From the NCBI GenBank assembly GCA_934512135.1, contig CAKSWT010000007.1, positions 1-64,000 of the forward strand: a DNA stretch of 64,000 bases, read 5' to 3'. A program made the translations under genes and the position numbers. A model generated the notes under the pieces. That model did no database searches and had not been told where the DNA came from. It saw nothing but the letters and a program-made list of their open reading frames with translations. Below, piece by piece: positions 32,912 to 41,759 of the stretch (position 1 is the stretch's first letter; each line of letters starts with the position of its first letter). The stretch comes from an uncultured Oscillospiraceae bacterium. Its GTDB lineage: Bacteria; Bacillota; Clostridia; Oscillospirales; Oscillospiraceae.

Positions 32912-33800
32912 CCGGGACGGGCTCCGGCTGGATGCGTTTTTGGCGGATTCCCATCTCGGCCTCACCCGCTCTGCCCTGCAAAAGCTCATGGAGACTGGCG
33001 CCGTCACCGTAAACGGCGCCCCGGTTCGGAAAAACTACAAAACCCACGCCGGGGACCGCATCGAGGTGACGCCCCCGGAGCCGGAGCCTCTGGAGATCCT
33101 CCCGGAGGACATTCCTTTGGACATCCGCTATGAGGACGAGGATGTCATGGTCCTGAACAAGCCCAAGGGTCTGGTGGTGCATCCGGCCCCCGGCCACTGG
33201 ACCGGCACCCTGGTCAGCGGGCTGATGTATCACTGTAAGGACCGTCTTTCCGGGATCAACGGCGTTCTCCGGCCCGGCATCGTTCATCGAATCGATATGG
33301 ACACCAGCGGTCTGCTGATTGTCGCGAAAAACGACTTTGCCCATCAGGCCCTGGCTGCCCAACTAAAGGATCACACACTGTCCCGAATCTATGAGGCCGT
33401 CGTCGTGGGGAACATCCGGGAGGACCAGGGCACCATTGACGCCCCCATCGGCCGCCATCCGGTGGACCGAAAGAAAATGGCCGTCACGGAAAAAAACAGC
33501 CGTCCTGCGGTGACGCATTTTCAGGTGCTGGCCCGCTATCCCGGCTACACCCATCTGCGGCTCCGGCTGGAAACCGGCCGGACCCATCAGATCCGGGTCC
33601 ATCTGTCCTGGAAAAACCACCCCATCCTGGGGGACTGTGTTTATGGCCGCGGCAAGGAGCTGGGCCTTACCAGTCAGTGTCTCCACGCCAGGACCCTGTG
33701 CTTTCTCCATCCCCGCACCGGAGCACCGGTGACCGTCACCAGCGAACTGCCTGAATATTTTGAGACGGTGCTGAAAAAACTTGGCACACCTTCTGATTGA
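32895..33800 (+). CDS. RluA/RluD-family 23S rRNA pseudouridine synthase
   Basis: 301 residues. N-terminal S4 domain (RLDAFLADSHLGLTRSALQK, about 7-60) and catalytic domain with LNKPKGLVVHPAPGH and the catalytic Asp motif HRIDMDTSGLLIVAK (about 135). RTHQIRVHLSW and YGRGKELGL complete the RluA pattern. It probably modifies large-subunit rRNA; the exact sites cannot be assigned. It follows lspA, as in many Firmicutes. Its stop codon overlaps the -35 box of the thiT promoter. Confidence 0.93.
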   Translation: MTILCDRDGLRLDAFLADSHLGLTRSALQKLMETGAVTVNGAPVRKNYKTHAGDRIEVTPPEPEPLEILPEDIPLDIRYEDEDVMVLNKPKGLVVHPAPGHWTGTLVSGLMYHCKDRLSGINGVLRPGIVHRIDMDTSGLLIVAKNDFAHQALAAQLKDHTLSRIYEAVVVGNIREDQGTIDAPIGRHPVDRKKMAVTEKNSRPAVTHFQVLARYPGYTHLRLRLETGRTHQIRVHLSWKNHPILGDCVYGRGKELGLTSQCLHARTLCFLHPRTGAPVTVTSELPEYFETVLKKLGTPSD

Positions 33801-33825
33801 CATCCTTCCCGTTTCCGATTACAAT
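33797..33825 (+). promoter_or_regulatory. Promoter of the TPP riboswitch-thiT unit
   Basis: TTGACA (33797-33802), 17-base spacer, TACAAT (33820-33825). The -35 box shares bases with the stop codon of the preceding gene; no terminator separates them. Confidence 0.85.
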
Positions 33826-33849
33826 GGAGAAAAGCTGCAAAGTGAATAC

Positions 33850-33942
33850 GTCTTCGGGGTGCCGGACCTTCCGGCTGAGATTGCGTGAAACGGCACGCGG
33901 ACCCGTGAACCTGATACGGATCATACCGGCGGAGGAAAAGAC
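33850..33942 (+). promoter_or_regulatory. TPP riboswitch (THI element)
   Basis: Contains the conserved CGGGGTGCC, GGCTGAGA, ACCCGTGAACCTGATACGG and CCGGCGGAGGAA segments, closed by a GTCTT/AAGAC stem. Binding of thiamine pyrophosphate should repress the downstream thiamine transporter through the terminator at 33964. Confidence 0.97.
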
Positions 33943-33963
33943 ATGAGCTTCCACACCTACTCG

Positions 33964-33997
33964 CTGCATTGCTTCCGTGTTTGCAATGCAGCCTTTT
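33964..33997 (+). terminator. Riboswitch-controlled terminator
   Basis: Perfect CTGCATTGC / GCAATGCAG stem followed by CCTTTT, between the TPP aptamer and the thiT ribosome site. It is the probable expression platform. Confidence 0.8.
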
Positions 33998-34018
33998 ATT
34001 TTGTAAGGAGGAATCTCT

Positions 34019-34573
34019 ATGAAAAACCGTACCCCTGTCCGCGGCCTTTGCGAAGGCGCCATTATGGTGGCCATCGCCCAGGTGCTGAGCTATGTGAAGC
34101 TGTGGGAGATGCCCTGGGGCGGGTCCATCGTTCTGTCCATGGTGCCCCTGATCCTGTTCTCGGTCCGCTGGGGCCTGGGCAGCGGCTTGCTGGCCAGCTT
34201 TGCCTTCGGTGTGCTGCAGTTTATGTTCGACGGCGGCTTCGCCATCGGCTGGCAGTCCATCATCGGCGACTATCTGCTGGCCTTTACGGTGCTGGGCCTG
34301 GCCGGACTTATGAAGGGAAAGAAGCTGGGCGTATTCTGGGGCACCCTCATCGGCGGCTTCGCCCGTTTCCTGGTCCACTATGTGGTGGGCGCCACAGTCT
34401 GGGCGGAGTACATGCCTGAGGAGTTCTTCGGCATGACCATGACCTCCCCCTGGATCTACTCCCTGCTGTACAACCTGGCCTATATGCTCCCCAACATTGT
34501 CATCACCCTGGTGATCTTCGCACTGCTGTACAAGCCCATGGGCAAGTACCTTCGCGGCGAGGACATGGGCTGA
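34019..34573 (+). CDS. thiT: Thiamine ECF-transporter S component ThiT
   Basis: 184 residues, six hydrophobic segments. Features of ThiT include LWEMPWGGSIVLSMVPL near residue 30 (loop L1 with the Trp-rich region), FARFLVHYVVGATVWAEY near 115 and SLLYNLAYMLPN near 145, all part of the thiamine pocket. ATG follows AAGGAGG. It binds thiamine and associates with a shared energising module encoded elsewhere. The TPP riboswitch upstream confirms the substrate. Confidence 0.96.
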   Translation: MKNRTPVRGLCEGAIMVAIAQVLSYVKLWEMPWGGSIVLSMVPLILFSVRWGLGSGLLASFAFGVLQFMFDGGFAIGWQSIIGDYLLAFTVLGLAGLMKGKKLGVFWGTLIGGFARFLVHYVVGATVWAEYMPEEFFGMTMTSPWIYSLLYNLAYMLPNIVITLVIFALLYKPMGKYLRGEDMG

Positions 34574-34582
34574 GCCAACGAT

Positions 34583-34620
34583 AAAAACGCCTGCGGCCCG
34601 ATGCCGCAGGCGTTTTTTAT
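34583..34620. terminator. Bidirectional terminator after thiT
   Basis: ACGCCTGCGGC / GCCGCAGGCGT stem flanked by AAAA on the left and TTTTTT on the right; serves thiT and the minus-strand oxidoreductase ending at 34663. Confidence 0.92.
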
Positions 34621-34662
34621 CCTGTGGGAAAGGCCGCCCGGCTTTTCCCATAATCTCTTTCC

Positions 34663-35721
34663 TCATGCTTCCATACTTCGGCGACCAGGGCAGCGGGACG
34701 GATCCATCCGCCACTGGCAGACCTGACATCCCAGGCACTTTCCCGGCTGCTGCCCGCTCAGGGCCTTCCGGGGCCAATCCGGGTCCACCAGAGCACTGCG
34801 GCCGATGTCTACCATATCCACCGCCGTCTGCTCCAGGATGCCCTCGGCCTGGGCCGGGGTACAAATCCCGTTCACCGCAAAAACCGGAACAGACACCACC
34901 CGCCGAATTTCCGCGGCCCCTCGAATCACATCCCGAAGGGCCGGATCCCCCGGGGCGGTCAGGTCCATTTCCCCGGCAAACCCATAGGAAACATCCAGAA
35001 ATTCTGCACCTCCGGCCTCCAGGGCCTGGGCGTGGGCCATTCCCTGGGCCAGCCCCGGCTCAAAGGCGCCCAGCCGAACTCCCACCACAAATCCTCCGGC
35101 GGTACAGGCACGAATGCCGTCGAGAATCTCTCGGACCAACAGGGTGGGCTCCCCATAGGCATCGGTTCGGCGGTTCACCCTTGGATTTAGAAACTGGCAC
35201 AGCAGATACCCATGGCATCCATGGAGCTCCACTCCGTCATAGCCCGCCTGCTGAGCCCGTCTCGCCGCCGCAATGAAGTCGTCCCGAACCCGGCAGATCT
35301 CCTCCCGGGTCATCTCCCTTCCCCTTCGTTCTCCCTGGGGCGTCTGGAGCCGATATGCGCTGGGACAGAGGTGCTGCGCCCCTACGCTGACCAGCCCCCC
35401 GTGATGGAGCTGTACAAATATCGGACAGCCCGCCTGATGAACCGCCTCCGTAATGGCCTGCAGTCCGGGAATTTGGCGGTCAGACCAGATTCCCAGCTGC
35501 CCCGGTGAAAGCCGCCCCTCTGGGCTGACGCAGGTGGCCTCTTGGATAATCAGCCCCGGCCCTCCCTGGGCCAGGGCCCGATAGTGGGCCACATGGGCTT
35601 CCGTGGCCTGGTTGCCCGGTCCTCCGGCTCCATAGAGCACCATAGGCGGGATACAGATGCGGTTTCGGACCGCTACGGCGCCGATGTTCAGCGGCGCCCC
35701 CAGGGATGTTACCGATGCCAT
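34663..35721 (-). CDS. Old-yellow-enzyme-type NADH:flavin oxidoreductase
   Basis: 352 residues, an FMN TIM barrel without the FAD part found in the larger enzyme at 20966. It has RNRICIPPMVLYG near the N-terminus, FVQLHHGG near residue 100, GYDGVELHGCHGYLLCQFLN with the family HxxHGYL element near 160-180, and AVNGICTPAQAEGIL near 295. A terminal C-x2-C-x2-C-like CLGCQVCQW and a further Cys (SRCPG) could hold an Fe-S cluster, although the protein stops right after. The ATG at 35721 overlaps the end of cysS by 13 bases, so it belongs to the Cys T-box operon. Substrate unknown. Confidence 0.88.
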   Translation of the reverse strand: MASVTSLGAPLNIGAVAVRNRICIPPMVLYGAGGPGNQATEAHVAHYRALAQGGPGLIIQEATCVSPEGRLSPGQLGIWSDRQIPGLQAITEAVHQAGCPIFVQLHHGGLVSVGAQHLCPSAYRLQTPQGERRGREMTREEICRVRDDFIAAARRAQQAGYDGVELHGCHGYLLCQFLNPRVNRRTDAYGEPTLLVREILDGIRACTAGGFVVGVRLGAFEPGLAQGMAHAQALEAGGAEFLDVSYGFAGEMDLTAPGDPALRDVIRGAAEIRRVVSVPVFAVNGICTPAQAEGILEQTAVDMVDIGRSALVDPDWPRKALSGQQPGKCLGCQVCQWRMDPSRCPGRRSMEA

Positions 35722-37115
35722 GTGGTCCCTTCCTTGGCGTCCACCAGCACGATCCCCATATCCTTCAGCTGATCTCGGATCCGGTCTGCCTCTTCGAAGT
35801 TTTTGGCCTGCTTGGCCGCCGTCCGAGCCGCCACCAGTGCGTCGATCTCTGCGTCCTGCTCCTGGGAACCAGTGGCCTCCTGCTTCTGGGCCGCCGCCTC
35901 CAGCAGGCCCAGCCCCAGCACCTGATCAAATTCCTCCAGCAGCAGCCTCTTGGTGCCGTCGGAGATTTTTGCCTTGAGCACATCGTACAGGGCCGTCACC
36001 GCCAGGGAGGTGTTGAGATCGTTGTCCAGGGCCTCCCGGAAGCTCTGCCGCAGGGCCTCTGCCTCTGCCTCTTCCCCCTGGGCCTGATCGGCCCGGAGGG
36101 CTCCGATTCGGCTCACCAGCTTTTCATAGGCCGTCTGGGCGTTGTCCAGGTTTTCCCAGGAGAACATCAGCCCCCGGCGATAGTGGGACTGGAGGCAGAA
36201 CATCCGATAGGCCAGCGGATTATAGCCCTTCTCCTTCAGCAGAGAAACCGTCAGGAACTCCCCCTTGGACTTGCTCATCTTTCCATGGTTGGTGTTCAGA
36301 TGGTGGACATGGAACCAGTAATTGCACCATTTGTGGCCCAGATAGCTCTCGGACTGGGCGATCTCGTTGGTGTGGTGGGGGAAGGCGTTGTCGATTCCGC
36401 CGCAGTGGATATCCATATATTCCCCCAGGTGCTTGATGCTGATGGCAGAGCATTCAATGTGCCACCCGGGATAGCCCAACCCCCAGGGGCTCTCCCACTT
36501 CAGCTCCTGATCCTCAAACTTGGACTTGGTAAACCACAGCACAAAGTCCGTCTTGTTGCGCTTGTTCTCGTCGGCCTCCACGCCCTCTCGGACACCCACC
36601 GCCAGGTCCTCCTGGTCGTGGTCTCCGAACACATAGTACTTGTCCAGCTTGGAGGTGTCAAAATAGACGTTCCCTCCCGCCACATAGGCGTATCCCTTGT
36701 CCAGCAAGCCCTGGATCATGGTGATAAACTCCGGGATGCAGTGGGTGGCAGGCTCCACCACGTCAGGGGTCTTGATGTGCAGCGCCTTGCAGTCCGCAAA
36801 AAAGGCGTCGGTGTAAAACTTGGCGATCTCCATAACGGTCTTGTGCTCCCGCTTGGCCCCCTTGAGCATTTTGTCCTCGCCGGTGTCCGCATCGGAGGAG
36901 AGATGGCCCACATCTGTGATGTTCATCACCCGTTTCACATCGTAGCCCAAATACCGCAGGTATTTTTCCAGCACGTCCTCCATGATATAGCTTCGGAGGT
37001 TTCCAATATGGGCAAAATGATACACCGTAGGGCCACAGGTATACATTTTGACTTTGCCCGGCTCATTGGGGATAAATTCTTCCTTGGCTCTGCTGAGGGA
37101 ATTATAGATCTGCAT
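35709..37115 (-). CDS. cysS: Cysteine-tRNA ligase
   Basis: 468 residues, class I synthetase. Zinc/HIGH region MYTCGPTVYHFAHIGNLRSY at the start, WHIECSAIS near residue 230, HTNEIAQSES and the KMSKS loop GKMSKSKGEF near 270. AAAGGAGAAC precedes the ATG. Located two bases after cysE, so cysteine synthesis and charging are co-regulated by the T-box upstream of cysE. Confidence 0.97.
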   Translation of the reverse strand: MQIYNSLSRAKEEFIPNEPGKVKMYTCGPTVYHFAHIGNLRSYIMEDVLEKYLRYLGYDVKRVMNITDVGHLSSDADTGEDKMLKGAKREHKTVMEIAKFYTDAFFADCKALHIKTPDVVEPATHCIPEFITMIQGLLDKGYAYVAGGNVYFDTSKLDKYYVFGDHDQEDLAVGVREGVEADENKRNKTDFVLWFTKSKFEDQELKWESPWGLGYPGWHIECSAISIKHLGEYMDIHCGGIDNAFPHHTNEIAQSESYLGHKWCNYWFHVHHLNTNHGKMSKSKGEFLTVSLLKEKGYNPLAYRMFCLQSHYRRGLMFSWENLDNAQTAYEKLVSRIGALRADQAQGEEAEAEALRQSFREALDNDLNTSLAVTALYDVLKAKISDGTKRLLLEEFDQVLGLGLLEAAAQKQEATGSQEQDAEIDALVAARTAAKQAKNFEEADRIRDQLKDMGIVLVDAKEGTTWHR

Positions 37116-37117
37116 GG

Positions 37118-37837
37118 TCAGTTCTCCTTTTCCTGATTTTCCTTCCGAACCGCCAGGTCCGGGGCGTCAAATCCGTAGTTGTTTTCAAGATTCTTGGTGT
37201 ACTGTTCATCCAGCTGCTCTTCCAAATGCTCGATCCGGCTGAGCAGGCTGTCCATGGTCTTCTGGACCGGGTCCGTCACATGGATCTGATCCACATCTCC
37301 GGCGAAGTTCACCTTCTGTCCGGCGATCCGGACAATTCGGGCCGGCACGCCCACCGCCGTGGCGTCATCGGGCACCTCGGAAAGCACCACGGAATTGGAG
37401 GCGATTCGGCTGTTGTTTCCCACCGTAAAGGGCCCCAGCACCTTGGCGCCGCAGCCAATGAGTACATTGTTGCCGATGGTGGGATGCCGCTTCCCCTGGT
37501 CCTTGCCGGTACCTCCCAGGGTGACCCCGTGGTACAGCAGCACGTCATCCCCCACCTCGGCAGTCTCTCCGATGACAATGCCCATACCGTGGTCGATGAC
37601 AAAACGCCGGCCAATGGTGGCTCCCGGGTGGATCTCGATGCCGGTGATGTGACGGCTCAGCTGGCTCACCAGACGGGCCAGGAACCGCAGCCTGCGGCAG
37701 TAGAGCCAGTGGGCGATTCGGTGATTGATAATGGCGTGAACGCCTGGATACAGGAGAAAAATCTCCAGCTTGGACCGGGCCGCCGGATCCCGGGCCTGAT
37801 AGGCGGAAAGTGTTTCGTTGAGTCGCTGAAATATCAT
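37118..37837 (-). CDS. cysE: Serine O-acetyltransferase
   Basis: 239 residues, left-handed beta-helix acyltransferase. Motifs: GIEIHPGATIGRRFVIDHG (catalytic His) near residue 70, GIVIGETAEVGDDVLLYHG and VTLGGTGKDQGKRHPTIGNN. The hexapeptide repeats end near 175; the C-terminal 60 residues are polar and partly helical, longer than the short Firmicutes form (about 170-220). It makes O-acetylserine, the carbon skeleton for cysteine. ATG after GGGAGGT. First gene of the cysE-cysS-oxidoreductase operon. Confidence 0.95.
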   Translation of the reverse strand: MIFQRLNETLSAYQARDPAARSKLEIFLLYPGVHAIINHRIAHWLYCRRLRFLARLVSQLSRHITGIEIHPGATIGRRFVIDHGMGIVIGETAEVGDDVLLYHGVTLGGTGKDQGKRHPTIGNNVLIGCGAKVLGPFTVGNNSRIASNSVVLSEVPDDATAVGVPARIVRIAGQKVNFAGDVDQIHVTDPVQKTMDSLLSRIEHLEEQLDEQYTKNLENNYGFDAPDLAVRKENQEKEN

Positions 37838-37857
37838 AGCTACCTCCCATGCTAAAG

Positions 37858-38076
37858 CAAAAATCCCCGCCTCCTGAATTGTTCAAGAGGCGGGGATGAA
37901 TCCGCGGTTCCACTCTGATTTATCACTTTGGCATTGACGCAGCCTCACGGGGTCTCCCCTCGCTCCCGGGCGCACTTCACGGATGCCTTTCCACCGCGGC
38001 TCTCAGCCGGTGACCGCAGCTCTCTGAGAAAGGGGCCTTCCACTACTCTTCCCGTTCCACGCGATATTCACTTACT
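37858..38076 (-). promoter_or_regulatory. T-box leader of cysE-cysS, Cys specifier
   Basis: Minus-strand T-box AGAGTGGAACCGCGG (37902-37916), then a terminator CCCCGCCTC / GAGGCGGGG (37864-37896) with ATTTTT. Stem I begins at CAGAGAGC. The specifier site reads GAAG-TGC-G, with TGC at 37972-37974 (a Cys codon followed by the usual purine). Low charged tRNA-Cys would switch on cysE, cysS and the flavin oxidoreductase. Confidence 0.95.
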
Positions 38077-38082
38077 GCCATC

Positions 38083-38111
38083 ATATTACCACGACTTAAA
38101 AACCGTGTCAA
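38083..38111 (-). promoter_or_regulatory. Promoter of the cysE T-box unit
   Basis: Minus strand TTGACA (38106-38111), 17-base spacer, TAATAT (38083-38088). It starts three bases after the pgsA stop codon; no terminator intervenes. Confidence 0.85.
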
Positions 38112-38113
38112 CA

Positions 38114-38632
38114 TCATTTCTTCATGTCGAGAACATCCCAGTTTTTCACGAAGTATTCAATGCCGGAAACCAGGGTGGTCACAACAATCACAATGGTTAC
38201 CACCCAATCCAGCACCGCCGAGGTGGAAAACAGCAGCATCACACACAGGCCCACCATGGTGCAGGCGGTCTTGATCTTGCCCAGCCAGGCCGCCGCAATG
38301 ACTCGGCCGTTCTCCACCGCCACCAGTCGAAGCCCCGTCACCGCAAACTCCCGGGTCAGCACAATCATCACCGCCCAGGCGGGCATTCTGCCCCACTGGA
38401 TAAAAATCACCATACAGGAGATCACCAGGAGCTTGTCCGCCAGGGGGTCCAGGAACTTGCCGAAGTTGCTCACCTGGTGATAGCGGCGGGCGATATACCC
38501 GTCTACGAAATCCGTGCAGGAGGCCACAATAAATACAATCAGCGCGGGAATGGAGTATCCCAGCAGCAAGAGAACCATAAACACCGGGATCATTATCACC
38601 CGAATCAACGTGATTTTACTGGCTGTGGTCAT
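38114..38632 (-). CDS. pgsA: CDP-diacylglycerol-glycerol-3-phosphate 3-phosphatidyltransferase
   Basis: 172 residues, about five transmembrane helices. The CDP-alcohol phosphotransferase motif DFVDGYIARRYHQVSNFGK, then FLDPLADK, is complete (about residues 50-75). It makes phosphatidylglycerophosphate, the precursor of phosphatidylglycerol. The ATG overlaps the rimO stop by 4 bases. Last gene of the string that runs from the lipoprotein at 47110. Confidence 0.95.
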   Translation of the reverse strand: MTTASKITLIRVIMIPVFMVLLLLGYSIPALIVFIVASCTDFVDGYIARRYHQVSNFGKFLDPLADKLLVISCMVIFIQWGRMPAWAVMIVLTREFAVTGLRLVAVENGRVIAAAWLGKIKTACTMVGLCVMLLFSTSAVLDWVVTIVIVVTTLVSGIEYFVKNWDVLDMKK

Positions 38633-39963
38633 GCCTCTTCCTCCACTGCGGTGCCAATGAGATCTCCGTCCATGGTCTCCTCAATGGCCACCTGTACAAA
38701 CTCTCCGGGCCGATAGCGCCGCTCCGCCTGGAAGAATACCATGCCGTCAATCTCCGGGGAATCCGCATAGGTCCGTCCAAATTGGCACTCTGCCAGCCGG
38801 TCATAGCCCTCCACCAGCACCTCTACTGTGGTGCCCACTTTGGACTGATTGTAGTCATCCATAATCCGGCCCTGGAGCTCGGAGATAATCTCCGCCCGAC
38901 GCTCCGCCACCGCCTGGGGAGGATACTCCATCTTTGCCGCCGGTGTCCCCTCCTCCGGAGAGAAGGCAAAGCAGCCCACACGCTCCATTTTCTGCTCCTT
39001 CAGGAACTCACACAGCTCCTGGAACTCCTCTTCTCCCTCTCCGGGCAGACCTGCAATCAGGCTGGTCCGAAGCACCAGTCCAGGGATCTTCTCCCGCAGA
39101 TGAGGCAGCAGCCACTGGAGATATTCCTTGTTGCCCCGGCGATTCATGTGCCGGAGAATCTGGTCGTTGCAGTGCTGAATGGGAATGTCCAGATAAGAGC
39201 AAATTTTCTCCTCCTGGGCGATGGTGTCAATCAGCTCCTCATCCATTTCGTCCGGATACAGATAGTGGATCCGGATCCAATGCAGGCCCTGGATCTTGCA
39301 CAGCTCCCGCAGCAGCTCTGCGAGGCGGCGCTTTCCATAGAGGTCGATTCCGTACCGGGAGGTATCCTGGGCAATGACGATCAATTCCTTCACGCCCTGG
39401 TCTGCCAGCATCTGCGCCTCCTCCACCAGGTCCTCAAACCGGCGGCTCCGGTATTTTCCCCGGAGGGAGGGGATCACGCAGAAGGCGCAGTGGTTATCGC
39501 AGCCCTCGGCGATTTTCAGATAGGCGTAGTAGTCCGGGGTTGTGAGCACCCGGCCCACCTCCTCCAGTGCTCCGTCGATGTCGTCGAAGCGCCGGGGCTG
39601 GTCGCCTCCCAGCACATCGTCCACTGCGGAAACAATATCCGTGTAGCTGCCGCAGCCGAGGATTCCGTCCACCTCCGGCAGCTCCTCCATCAGCTGATCC
39701 TGATACCGCTGGCTGAGACATCCGGACACCAGGATCTTTCCGATCTTGCCCTCCTTCTTCAGCAGCCCCAGCTCCAGGATCTCCTGGATTGCCTCGCTTT
39801 TGGCGCTTTCAATAAAGCCACAGGTGTTGACGATGGTCACATCGCTGTATTCCACCTCTGTAGTGATCTCATAGCCCGCCTCATGCAGCAGGCACAGCAT
39901 CTGCTCGGCATCCACCTGGTTTTTTGCACAGCCCAGGGATACCATTGCGACTTTCTTCCCCAT
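38629..39963 (-). CDS. rimO: Ribosomal protein S12 methylthiotransferase RimO
   Basis: 444 residues. N-terminal UPF0004 domain (VSLGCAKNQVDAEQM; further cysteines in NTCGFIESAK and SGCLSQRY), a radical-SAM CxxxCxxC site (EGCDNHCAFCVIP, about 155) and a C-terminal TRAM domain (about 375-440). VSLGCAKNQVD distinguishes RimO from MiaB. The ATG at 39963 follows GGAGGT; longer starts would enter recX. It adds a methylthio group to an S12 aspartate. Confidence 0.95.
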   Translation of the reverse strand: MGKKVAMVSLGCAKNQVDAEQMLCLLHEAGYEITTEVEYSDVTIVNTCGFIESAKSEAIQEILELGLLKKEGKIGKILVSGCLSQRYQDQLMEELPEVDGILGCGSYTDIVSAVDDVLGGDQPRRFDDIDGALEEVGRVLTTPDYYAYLKIAEGCDNHCAFCVIPSLRGKYRSRRFEDLVEEAQMLADQGVKELIVIAQDTSRYGIDLYGKRRLAELLRELCKIQGLHWIRIHYLYPDEMDEELIDTIAQEEKICSYLDIPIQHCNDQILRHMNRRGNKEYLQWLLPHLREKIPGLVLRTSLIAGLPGEGEEEFQELCEFLKEQKMERVGCFAFSPEEGTPAAKMEYPPQAVAERRAEIISELQGRIMDDYNQSKVGTTVEVLVEGYDRLAECQFGRTYADSPEIDGMVFFQAERRYRPGEFVQVAIEETMDGDLIGTAVEEEA

Positions 39964-39982
39964 ATGGAGACCTCCATTGTTT

Positions 39983-40618
39983 CTATGTTTTGCGATCTTC
40001 GATCTCTTCCAGCCTGTCCTCATAGCGCCGCAGGGCGCTGCGAATTTCCTCCCAGTCATGGCCCCGGCGCTGCAAAGCCTGCACGGCCCGCTGGATTTCC
40101 TTTTGGTCCGGCGGTTCCCCGCGAAATCGCTGTTCCAGGAACCGGTCCACGGCCTCGGACAGATCCGGCAGCCCCTCCAGGGCCTCCTCCCAGTACTCCC
40201 TGGGAATTCCCTTTTGGTACAGCTCCTGGCGGACTCTGCCGGGACCATAGCCCTTGGCGGCACATCGCTGTACCACCCGGCGGGCCATGGCGGCATCATC
40301 CACCGCCCCCAGCTCCCGAAGCCATTCCACCGCTTCCCCGGCATCCTCCGGGCGCTCTCCCCGTTGAATCAGCCGGCGGCGCAGCTCCTTCTCCGAAACG
40401 CTGGTGGCAGACACGATTCGCAGGGCACGATCCTTGGCGGAGGCCCGCTGAGCAGAATCCAGCAGCTGTCCCAGTGCCTCCTCGCTGAGGGTCATCCCCT
40501 GGTACAGTCCATGCTCCGTCACCACACGGGTTGCCGCCTTCATTTTAGTCCCGTCGTCAAACCACAGGGTCACCCGGCTGCCGTCGGTTCCCACAGCGGT
40601 GATCTTCTGTAGGATCAT
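39983..40618 (-). CDS. recX: Regulatory protein RecX
   Basis: 211 residues of repeated three-helix modules: EEALGQLLDSAQRASAKDRA, LRRRLIQRG...AVEWLRELGAVDDAAMARRVV and GRVRQELYQKGIPREYWEEA are typical RecX elements. RecX binds and modulates RecA filaments. Starts within the recA stop (4-base overlap), so it is translationally coupled. Confidence 0.92.
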   Translation of the reverse strand: MILQKITAVGTDGSRVTLWFDDGTKMKAATRVVTEHGLYQGMTLSEEALGQLLDSAQRASAKDRALRIVSATSVSEKELRRRLIQRGERPEDAGEAVEWLRELGAVDDAAMARRVVQRCAAKGYGPGRVRQELYQKGIPREYWEEALEGLPDLSEAVDRFLEQRFRGEPPDQKEIQRAVQALQRRGHDWEEIRSALRRYEDRLEEIEDRKT

Positions 40619-41757
40619 ACGTCGATGTCGTCATCATCGTCGAAGTCGTCGGCGGAGATATTCACTGCCTTTGTGGCCGCCGTAGCAGGTCCGGCCGCTG
40701 GGGCCTCCTTATGTTTGGCCCGCTTCTCCTCCTGCTGCTTGGCCACCGCCCCGCGGATTGCCGCCTCCAGGGCCTCCGCCGCCTCCGGATTGTCCCGGAA
40801 ATAGGACTTGGCATTGTCCCGACCCTGGCCGATGCGCTCGTCTCCAATGGAGAACCAGCTGCCGCTCTTCTGCACCAGGTCATACTTGACGCCCAAATCA
40901 ATGAGCTCGCCGGTGTGGGAGATGCCCTCTCCGTACATAATATCAAACTCCGCCTCCCGGAAGGGCGGCGCCACCTTATTTTTGACCACCTTGACCCGGG
41001 TGTGGTTGCCCACCAGCTCGCCCCCTACCTTCAGGCCCTCGGTCCGCCGGATGTCCAGCCGCACAGAGGCGAAGAACTTCAGCGCACGTCCGCCGGTGGT
41101 GGTCTCGGAGGAGCCGTAGATCACGCCGATTTTGTCGCGAATCTGGTTGATAAAGATGACCATACAGCCGGTTTTGGCAATGGACCCGGCCAGCTTCCTC
41201 AGTGCCTGGGACATGAGCCGGGCCTGAAGGCCCACTGCGGCATCACCCATTTCGCCCTCGATCTCCGCCCGAGGCGTCAGCGCCGCCACCGAGTCCACCA
41301 CCACGGCGGACACGGCGCCGGAGCGCACCAGGGCGTCTGTGATCTCCAGGGCCTGCTCGCCGTAGTCCGGCTGAGAGATCAGAAGGTTGTCAATGTCCAC
41401 ACCCAGCGCGGCGGCATATTCCGGATCCAGGGCGTGCTCTGCATCCACAAAGGCCACCTCACCGCCCTGCTTCTGGGTCTCCGCCAGCACATGCAGGGCC
41501 AGCGTTGTCTTACCGGAGGACTCCGGCCCGTAGATCTCCACAATACGGCCCTTGGGCAGTCCCCCCACTCCCAGCGCCAGATCCAGTGTCAGGGACCCGG
41601 TGGGAATCACATCCACATTCATATCCGCCTTGTCCCCAAGGCGCATAACCGTCCCCTTGCCGAAGTTCTTTTCAATCTGCTGCAGCGCGGTTTCCAGCGC
41701 TTTTTTCTTATCCGCAGCCGGAGCTGCCGCCTCAAATGCCGGTTTTTTCGATGCCAT
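40615..41757 (-). CDS. recA: Recombinase RecA
   Basis: 380 residues. Walker A GPESSGKTTLALH near residue 75, EHALDPEYAAALG, VVDSVAALTPRAEIEGEMGD, and INQIRDKIGV for loop L1/L2 flanks. ATP-dependent strand exchange and LexA co-cleavage. The C-terminal tail is Asp-rich (DDFDDDDDIDV). GGGAGGAA upstream; two bases after prmC. No separate SOS box was identified because there is no intergenic room; transcription comes from upstream genes. Confidence 0.98.
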   Translation of the reverse strand: MASKKPAFEAAAPAADKKKALETALQQIEKNFGKGTVMRLGDKADMNVDVIPTGSLTLDLALGVGGLPKGRIVEIYGPESSGKTTLALHVLAETQKQGGEVAFVDAEHALDPEYAAALGVDIDNLLISQPDYGEQALEITDALVRSGAVSAVVVDSVAALTPRAEIEGEMGDAAVGLQARLMSQALRKLAGSIAKTGCMVIFINQIRDKIGVIYGSSETTTGGRALKFFASVRLDIRRTEGLKVGGELVGNHTRVKVVKNKVAPPFREAEFDIMYGEGISHTGELIDLGVKYDLVQKSGSWFSIGDERIGQGRDNAKSYFRDNPEAAEALEAAIRGAVAKQQEEKRAKHKEAPAAGPATAATKAVNISADDFDDDDDIDV

Positions 41758-41759
41758 GC

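Noticed and set aside
34663..35721. The smaller flavin oxidoreductase as a truncated copy of the 642-residue enzyme
   Set aside because: It has a normal start, end and length for a single-barrel OYE and clearly different sequence; it is a distinct family member.
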